From positions 2,046,001 to 2,110,000 of the forward strand of contig JABWDB010000049.1 of assembly GCA_019614645.1 (NCBI GenBank): 64,000 nucleotides of DNA, read 5' to 3'. The translations under genes were made by a program, and so were the position numbers. The stretch comes from Stratiolaelaps scimitus (taxonomy: Eukaryota > Arthropoda > Arachnida > Mesostigmata > Laelapidae). Positions 55,909 to 64,000 of the stretch are shown here, piece after piece. How positions within the stretch are numbered: the first letter of the stretch is position 1; every line of letters starts with the position of its first letter. The notes below the pieces were generated by a model, which saw nothing but the letters and a program-made list of their open reading frames with translations, made no database searches and was not told the origin of the DNA.

Positions 55909-58900
55909 GTGAGTGTGCACCTTAGCCCCCTCCTCGAGCGTCACTGCATAACTCCATATACGCCATATACATACACATATATAGCTAGGCTACCCCTCGT
56001 CGGCGTCGTGGGGTGGCCATCCCTATACATTCCCTAGGTGTCTCCCCCCGCGACTTCCTTTCCTGTCGAGTCGACCGATAGATATAAATAGATCCATCCG
56101 ACCCCGTCTCCCCAAACTCCCCGCACCGGCGACACCGTTTCGCACGCTCTTAATTTTCGCGCTCGACAACTAACAGCGCGCTCGTCGTGTACCAGTAGTC
56201 GTAGTGGTTGTTATCGTGCTGTAGGCGTGGCATGTCGCAATCCGTAACCGCGCTGCCGATAACGACCGGGCGAACAGCAAATGATCGCCGCGCAGCTTCT
56301 TCCCTTGACGGCTTCAGACCCGCTTCAGATTCAGTAGGGGCAATTCGCTACTCAATTGTTAATTCTTGGAAAGAATTTTCCACTGCTGGAAAAAGACGGA
56401 TGCCGCAGTTTCCTTCAATCGCAATTGTCGACACAACACGCCCGGGTTGATTTCGCTCGTTCTCAACTGCGGAAGAACACAGAACGTTGCTTAATTAATT
56501 CGGAAATAATAAATAATGACGGTTTATTATCACTACGAGCACAGGCCATCCACCGTTACGAAAAAAGGCTGCTATTGAAGTCGTTCATGCTCGTCCATTT
56601 GTCAATTCAGTGTAATCTCACTGCCAGCGGCTGCCATCGATGCGCCCATAACTAATGCTTTTGACGTATTCCCTTTGGTGGTTTGTTCGTTCGTCGATTC
56701 GCACACATCTGACAGAACTGCAAATCGATTTTCACATTGAGTTATCATATGCGGAACGGTTAAAATCGTTCAACATGCACATTAATGATGTTAGGTACGG
56801 TACCGTTAGTTTCTCATGAAACGCAGTGGGTCGGGCTTGTGTCCACAAGGCAGCAAGGCTCTGTCAAAATTTCCCGTCGCTCAACAGTAACATAACCTGA
56901 ATGTGCAACCTCGTCCACATTATACAGAAAAACACGGCCTACAGGAGCGTATCGTGCCTCCATTATCGAACTACTCAATGTGTCAACAACTTAGCGGCCT
57001 TATTGTACGTCGAACTAAAACATGCATTTCTATATTGATTGGAGATCCGTGATTAATCATTGGGCTAGCTGGATAATACAAGGACATCACATGTACGCCA
57101 ACCGATATCAAATATAATGGGTCTCATCCGTTGTGTGGCCAATCATATAGAATCCATGTCATTGTCCGTAGGGGCGAAATCGGGAGGGAAGAGGGGCGGA
57201 GGAGGTATCTTTATATTTTTCCCTTGCCTTCATCGCATTGAGGGGGCAAGGGAGCCTGGGAGGCCAAGCCTGGGTGGGTTGGCGTTGGCGTGCGTTCAAG
57301 TTCGAATCCGAACGATATCCTGAACCACGCCCCGATAATACCATACGATCTTCGAGCCTCTAGGCGGGCAGTATGGATGAAGAGGAGCACGAGGAAGTTG
57401 AGGAGGAGGTGGCCTTTGAGCAAGAAGGCGGTCGACAGTCTGTGGCCTGACTTTGCTGCGTGCTACTCTTGCTGCTCGCGAGACGATGACAACAAACTCA
57501 ACGACACCGAGTGATCCGAACACCGATGTGTAATATCTATATAGGTAGTATGCGCGGAAGCCAGCGACCAGTCACGTTTGTGTGTCCATCAGTGACGAGG
57601 TACCGTGGCACGAGTGGGCGCCATAGTCGATCAGCCAGGGAGAGATGGAAGTGGGGTGGCTTGCTCTACGCGGGGGGCGGGGAGGTTGAGGTCTTTTGTC
57701 CAGTAGCTCCCCTTCAGCTTTTGCTTCACCCATGGATCTCGTGGATCCAGAGAGTCAGCGGCAGTGGATGATCTCGACCGAGCAGCATTGCCATAGCTTT
57801 TGCTGCCACCATCACCACCGCGGAGACCACCATCATCCCACCAGAGCTACTCGGGCTTGCTAGACCCCCTTTTAGCCAAACAGGACATCGCATCGACCAC
57901 CCCTGCGACCATCCCTCAACACGAAGCGAGGCCATCCCCCATATCCCTGCTTTGTTCCCTTTCCATTATGCTGTCGCTTTACGAGTCTCAGATCACTAAG
58001 TAAGCTGCTGTAGCCACTACTGCTCCCGTTTGTGCGCCACCGCCAGCGACAACGGCCGCTGCCGCGTTCCCCGTCGCCGTCCCAATCCACCCCGATTATA
58101 TGGCACTAGTGGCGGGTGTCGCCCGCTGAAGTGAGACCCACGAGAACAACGACTCCCGCCTGCCTACCTACCTACCTTCCTTGCTCTATGCCACGAACCC
58201 ATCCTAGCAAGAGGGTGTCCCCTCTGTTTCTGCCCGCTTGGAAAGGCGCTGGCTGCTGAATGTGACTATCTGCTGTGAGTGCTTCTGTGCTGTAGAGCTC
58301 TGTACGGCACGTCTGCGTGTCCTCGAATCCTACGGTGGTAAGCAGGCCGCACCCGGCTGGAGGGGGGGAGGTATCTGCGTCCGTCTGTCGATGCACACAT
58401 GTATTCGTATAAAGATGTGGTCGGTGGTACTATGTGCACGCACATCTGAGGTGAATGTGTGGATGAGTGTGTATGTACAAGTGTGACTCGTCGAGAACGA
58501 CAACGACACCTCCACCAACCGCGAGTCGGTATTTCATCGACGGCGACCGGCAACAGCGACTGATGTGACACTGATCATCATCAGCAGAAGCAGCATCACT
58601 ATTATCAACGTCATCAGCAAGCTTATAGTGGAGATCGCATCGTTTGGCTCAAGGGGTGTTACGGAGACGACGTTTCTTGCTTCAGTTTCTCGTATTCGCA
58701 GCAGCAGCAGTAGCAGCAGCATTATTATTCGAAATGCAGTCCCTACTAAAGGCAGTTCACCATGAGGTTCCACCGTTGCGGGAACAGAGCAGCCCATAAT
58801 AGGCTGATGGTCCGGAGCGGCGCTTCTACAAGGTGTGCTCGTGGCTCTTGTCGTCGTGCTCAAAAGGACGCAAAGGACTGCCCGTGTGTCTGACGTAGTT

Positions 58901-59350
58901 CGTTCCCCTACGACGACGACGACGGCGACGACAACAACGAGAGAGCGTTCATTCACTTCGTCGAGGCTCAACGGGCCGCTAACATCGGACTGTGGGGCGG
59001 ACTCGACTTTGCCATGCAACGACCATCTGCCAAGAACCGCCTGCTGCCTGCTTCTGTCAAATTCGAGCATAACCGGATATGGGGAGCCATGGCTGCTCCG
59101 CCACCACTACACCAGCGGGCTACACTCTACGCCCTGGTGCATCAGCGACCTGCGTCTAACCGACGGCAGCAGCAGCAGCAGCAGGCATCGCCGATGATGA
59201 TGGAGGCGGGGTGGTGGTGGTCGTAAAATACCGCCCGCTTCTTCGTTGAGAGCAGCAGCGGCGACGGAAGCAGCAGTAGCAGTTCTGCTCTGATTGGAGG
59301 AAAATTGTGTTGTTGTCGCCGTCGCCGCCACCACCGCCGCCGCCACCGCC

Positions 59351-61400
59351 TATATATTCTAATTTTGTTCCTGCCATCGGTGATATTAATCACTGCCTGC
59401 CAAACACCGCGTACAAGCGACACGTGCACTATCGCTCGACACATATTATATACTTGTAGTAGTTTGGTATGAGTTGTTGATGTCCATATCGGCATCTCGT
59501 GACTATGCGCACGCAGATTGGCACAGATAATCACATAAAAAAGATGTTGGCCACATCACACATTTGTACATGTTCATGAAACAGATAGCTGTTTAGCGTG
59601 GAGCTGGAAAATGGCAACGATAATCTCATTGCTTCGTAGAGTGATCACTTTCCTTACGGACACCGACTGTATTTAGAATAAAAGCGGTAAGCGGCATTGA
59701 TAACATACACTAATTAAATTGCTTATGCCACGAAGTTGCTCATATGTACGAATCGAACGATTTGCTATTGAACTGAGCCTTTTGTCAAGCGGCGATTACT
59801 TGGCACAATCGCCACCTCCGGAAACATACTGCATACATGTAACGGAATGATCTCGCGTACACTTAGGGGCCGTAACGGGCATTACTACTATTGCAACAAT
59901 ATACTACTATAAGAACAATAAGCAATTTGATTGAAGCGATTAGATAGTTATACAAATGAATACACGATAATCAATTTGTGATGTTACGCCGATACGCGTT
60001 AATGCGATCCTGCTGTTATGTTTATGTGATGATTCGTCTGGGCCATACCACAATGAATCGCATGTGAATTAATCTAACCTAGTGCCATTCCTGCCATTAT
60101 TTGCCGTCTCCATCTGCATAATTCGCTTTCACAAATGCGAATCAACTAAGCAGCTAATTATGGATGTATTTACGTGATATAGCCGAAGCCCTCCTCCTTG
60201 GTTGCCTTTGGGAAGAGCACCTCACAGACGATGTTGATAGTCACGATTAGTTGTAGGAGGTCGTCGTCTTCTACACAAGAAGTTGAGGCAGCAGAAGCTT
60301 CTTCTGACGATATTCGTATCCCGGGGGCGCATTTCTCTCTACGACCCCCCCCCCCCATCCCCCTGACAGAAAGCACGTACAAAACCGATATCGCAGAATT
60401 GGAAACATTTGATGGTTAAGTGGGATTACTTCTTGTGACACGTGGTAATTCGCGTTTTAAAATACGTGGTTTTCTTTGGCCCGAGATGAATCTCTCAGCA
60501 CAAACACACGCCGAGATCAGCAGCATATTACCAAATCAGTGTATATACATACATTATAATAGAACATATCGAGCCGTATAAGTGTAAGCAATTTTATTAT
60601 CAGATGTCGACTCTTGGCCGCCAAACAAAAATCCTGTTGAGATCACTTTGTGGTGTGGGGTTAACGTGTGGAGCGGCACCACGAGGCTGAGTAGCTTTTG
60701 ATGCGCGTTGCACCAAACGGTGATGATTATACGTAAAATTATTGTAAAGCCGTAGCCTCATTAAAGCCTGCTGACTTGAATAATCCACCGTAAGTGGCTG
60801 GCGATTCGCTGGCGATGTGCTTCCAACAGCTGTTATTACGAACAACAGAGGCTCTTGGAGTCATAGCGCGGCGCGTTAATTGAATAAAGTCCTTTATTTA
60901 ATAATCACACGATGAGGCACGCCATAGAGAAATTCCACAATAAAACACCGCAACCTGGCATACACGATCGACTTTCGTTTCGTATAAATCATCACGAGAA
61001 AAAAACACAACAGCAACTAATAATGCTTGAGTGTGTGATGGCACAAGAATACGCTATTTTAACGGTAAATTGCAGACATTCTTTATTTCACCATTGTAAA
61101 AACTATACAATATTCGGCACCATTTTAATGATATGTCCTTACATACTGAGCAACTCTCTCTCTCTCTCTCTGCCTGAGCTATATATCGTGAGCCATGCTA
61201 CGGTTAAACAACTTTGATTGCTAAAGATCTCCTTATACTGTCTGTCATAAACAGTATGTTTCAATATGCACGAAACTACGCACACAGATCATCTCATAGG
61301 ATTCCAAGCTTTCTCGTATTACTTTCTGCCTGTCTGTCTATCTCGCCAGTTGCATGCCCGTCAATCCTAGGCAGTCCCTATCCATGCAATCGTTTGCGAA
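59351..61400. other. AT-richer stretch, no gene seen
   Basis: Unique-looking sequence with a C12 run at 60345-60356 and (CT)n near 61157-61170. A few short frames without support. Confidence 0.4.
60345..60356 (+). repeat. C12 homopolymer
   Basis: Twelve consecutive C residues. Confidence 0.95.
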
Positions 61401-61697
61401 ACACTTCAAATGAAGCACATTGTGAGGGGGTCAGTGTGCACTTCCCTTGCAACAGACGCGCGCCCTTCATCTCTGTGCCCCTGCATCCCACACTCCACTA
61501 CCGTGACCATTCTTTCTGGCGGCGGCGGCGGCGGTGGGGCGATAGTCTCTCACCAGAGTTGTGGGGACTTTCAGATGAGCCCCCGTCACGCTGGTGCCTC
61601 ACCGAGTCACCCACTTCCCTTTCTCATCTTCCCTCGACGCGAATAGGTGTGGCCGGATCTGTGCTGCGCATCTTTTACCCTCTTCTTGTCAAATTCT

Positions 61698-61710
61698 CCC
61701 CCCCCCCCCC
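61698..61710 (+). repeat. C13 homopolymer
   Basis: Thirteen consecutive C residues. Confidence 0.95.
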
Positions 61711-61919
61711 AGCCAACTTCTTCGCTGAGCATTCACGGCTTCGCTGCTGATGGTTGTACTGTCAGCGGCAGGTACATGATCCCATACGACGCACGCAGTC
61801 CCCACGTCTTTGAAGGGCATCACATCAGATTTTGGATAGAAAGCACTAGCTTCTCCTTTCATATTATTTGTCGCTGCATTTAGAAAGTTCCCACGCTGAA
61901 CTCAGATGCGCACTACATC

Positions 61920-61999
61920 GACTCGATTATATTATACACCTACTATATATATATATATATATATATACAAATATAGTAGGTGTATAATATAATCGAGTC
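61920..61999. repeat. Perfect 29-bp inverted repeat around a TA core
   Basis: 61920-61948 is the exact reverse complement of 61971-61999; the 22-base spacer is TA repeats with a short ACAA. The arms contain unique sequence (gactcgattatattatacac), so this is more than a TA array folding on itself. Confidence 0.95.
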
Positions 62000-63585
62000 C
62001 ATGTATATCTGTCCTATATAGTTCATATGCCTATGCTTAACTTTACTTATAAAATGTGTAATATTAATGCGAGACGCATTTCCACAGGTCTTGTATACAG
62101 CGTGTACCATTCTCTGTCTACAGGGCCCTCCGCAGTTCTCGATCGAAGCCCCCTTTCAGCATCGTTTCCCCTCTCTTCTATCTGATTTCGTTAGCAGCTC
62201 AGAATTTTAACGGCTGCTCGCGCTCAACTCCAGTAACGCACAACCCGTACACACCCATACACACAGTTATCACCACCTATGATGGCGACATCGTAACGTA
62301 TTCCCGCTCCATCCGTCCCTCAGCAATCGACCCCAATGCGAACAACCAGCGCCGCTTATGCGCTGCATGGTAGGTACACATCGGCCGAAGATCAACGTGG
62401 GGTTCACACACAACAACTCACCCTACCCCGGTCGCCGCCCGCTCCATCCTGTCTCTTCGGTTATTAGATGACGCTCCGCGGGAGCCACCAAATCGCATGG
62501 ACATATATATATATATATACAGAGCATCGTATACAATAATAGTGTATAGGTCCTGCCTTTTACGACCAACGTACCGCGTCCTGAGTCGTCTACATGTGGT
62601 CATTCATTGCGCAGCCCTGTGGCGTGCACAGGTCATGTAGAGGTATTATGTATGGGCCACGGTGGCTGGAGACACGACATGAACAAAAATTCTGGAAGAT
62701 GACAATATTTATAACCCCATCTAAAAAAAGGTCATCTTCTAGTCATTAGCATAGAATCATCACACATTTAAGACACGTGAATGTTTGCCCCAATATATAA
62801 CAATATGAATATTAATAATAATAAAATAAAAATATATAATAATATATACTTATTTATCTCTGCCACCGTTGCTCTTTTAACCTTCACAAACGAACACTGT
62901 GTGATATTTAGGTCGAATGCCAGCGGGAAGTGTCCTGTCGGCATCTGACCTATAATCCATACGCATCTATGCATACAGAGGTACTCTGTGATATTTTCAT
63001 TCGGCGGTTTCGGTGAACGAACAATCACATCGCATTTGCCGAAGAGCACGGGGTAGATCATATACGGTAGACGAACAATTTATGAATGTAAGAATCATGT
63101 TGAGACAACAAAATCGCTGAGAGATGACTGTGTACTTGTTGAACCTGTTCATCTCAATAAAATGAATTAATGAATCGGAGGTACTGATCGACCCGATTAA
63201 CAAGTCATTCGTCAAAGCACATATATTCTGCTACTCACTTCGCAAATCCTTTTTCCTCCGACCTAAATTTACCTGTGTACTTCTATACCTATGCTCGCTC
63301 AAGCAATGGACCCTAATCTCGTGGTGGCTGCATTATCATTGCCACAGTGCTGACGGTGTCTTCACCATCGGCGTCCTAATTTTCCGCACGCCAGCTCTAG
63401 CTCCTGTACTTGATTCCCATCCGTCAGCCTTAGGTCTATGGTGTGAACTGGTCTCGGCATATTTACCGGTTATAAACCCCACCCACTCTCACCTTCTGTC
63501 CTCACCTTACGTAGGCTCCTTGCTTCACTTGCTCTGTTCCCCTACCCTTATCCCACACCCAAGTATTATGCGATTACTACACTGC

Positions 63586-63587
63586 TA

Positions 63588-63620
<33 letters not shown>
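63586..63620. repeat. (TA)n array
   Basis: TA array with one C interruption at 63606. Confidence 0.95.
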
Positions 63621-64000
63621 CCATTATAATCACGCTATGCACGCTCGCATGTTTCAGCTATTCCAAATCGCCATCCTTAGCCCCCCTCTTAACGCCGCTC
63701 TCTGCCTTCGTCTCGTTTGCCCAGCCGTGTCGCACCTCCGCAACTGCCTCCCAACTAAACCATCCCATGTAGTGGTGTATAATCACTTCCTCTCAACCCC
63801 GCACTTCCTCGCAGTGCGCACACGCCGAACACAGCCAGCCAGACAGACACCACACACACACATACACAGCCAGACAGAGACAGACGCGACCACATACCCG
63901 ACCAGCACTACCTGGCCCTCGCTCACATACAGCTTTTAAATGCGTCCCCCCACCCTTGAATCAGCGGGCGAGGTACGGTCGGGGTTTCGTCGGCCTCGCA

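Larger units (their letters stand above)
55218..59350. other. GC-rich block, no supported gene
   Basis: (CTC)n at 55460-55482, (CT)n near 55698-55724, CAG units near 58703-58720 and 59165-59184, and CCG/CCA units near 59320-59350. 56.2-57.1 kb is more ordinary DNA with nothing identifiable. A plus frame upstream of GTAAGTC (GT at 55331) is open from 55175 and could be an exon end on the other strand from 54840-55217. Confidence 0.4.
61401..64000. other. Mixed stretch to window end, no supported gene
   Basis: GGC units near 61519-61537, C13 at 61698-61710, the inverted repeat at 61920-61999, TA arrays at 62503-62519 and 63586-63620, and CA units near 63850-63862. A minus ATG-started frame at 62768-63061 begins protein-like (CDVIVRSPKPPNENITEYLC) and ends in low-complexity Ile/Leu from AT repeats. 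Confidence 0.4.

Noticed and set aside
1..64000. CRISPR arrays, rRNA genes, telomere repeats, bacterial operons
   Set aside because: No regularly spaced direct repeats with unique spacers, no rRNA-like sequence, no TTAGG-type arrays and no tightly packed co-directional ORFs were seen.

Overview
This window reads as a piece of a eukaryotic nuclear genome, most likely an animal and plausibly an arthropod. There are no bacterial operons, ribosome binding sites, rRNA or intact tRNA genes. It is full of short tandem repeats: about sixteen (TA)n arrays, many GA/CT and GT/CA arrays, and CAG, CGT, CCG, GGA and TTG triplets. It also carries runs of 9 to 15 C or G. I recognised no gene family, so no gene symbols are given. 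The most specific taxonomic guess I would risk, a chelicerate such as a mite, is inference only.

Layout: GC-rich blocks alternate with AT-richer blocks. The GC-rich blocks are dense in triplet repeats and pyrimidine or purine runs (about 1-1.2, 3-4.5, 5.8-7.8, 8.6-9.7, 11.5-20, 22-27, 28.6-30, 32.5-33.4, 35.1-39.7, 40.5-45, 55-59.3, 61.4-61.7 and 63.3-64 kb). The AT-richer blocks carry the (TA)n arrays and hairpins (about 4.7-5.8, 7.8-8.6, 30-32.5, 33.5-35.1, 45.1-55 and 59.4-61.4 kb). GC-rich, triplet-rich DNA makes long chance reading frames on both strands. I therefore kept only candidates with extra support: a polypyrimidine-AG acceptor, a consensus donor, a poly(A) signal, a good start context, or a codon-position bias (G frequent at position 1, rare at position 2). 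All such counts were made by eye.

Best candidates: on the minus strand, exon-like pieces at 54840-55217 (acceptor, stop, two AATAAA), 10007-10393 (very strong acceptor, bias, AATAAA), 28232-28389 (acceptor and GTAAGT donor), 11704-12057 with 12246-12485, 16500-16670, 26605-27000 and 38264-38460. On the plus strand, a good-context ORF at 35461-36006, ORFs at 20274-20581, 23788-24450, 32561-33135 and 37321-37809, and a short cysteine-rich zinc-ribbon-like exon near 21.8 kb. A decayed coding-like sequence lies at 45465-46480. Which of these belong to one transcript cannot be told from the window.

Non-coding structure is the clearest direct observation. There are two long inverted repeats built around (TA)n cores (47950-48047 and 61920-61999), a perfect 26-bp palindrome (40149-40174), a short hairpin (31910-31944), G-quadruplex motifs (28415-28429, 44974-44996) and a tRNA-like B box followed downstream by a poly(A) run (1897-2157). 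I saw no unmistakable new system; the hairpins and the decayed coding patch at 45-55 kb deserve the closest look.
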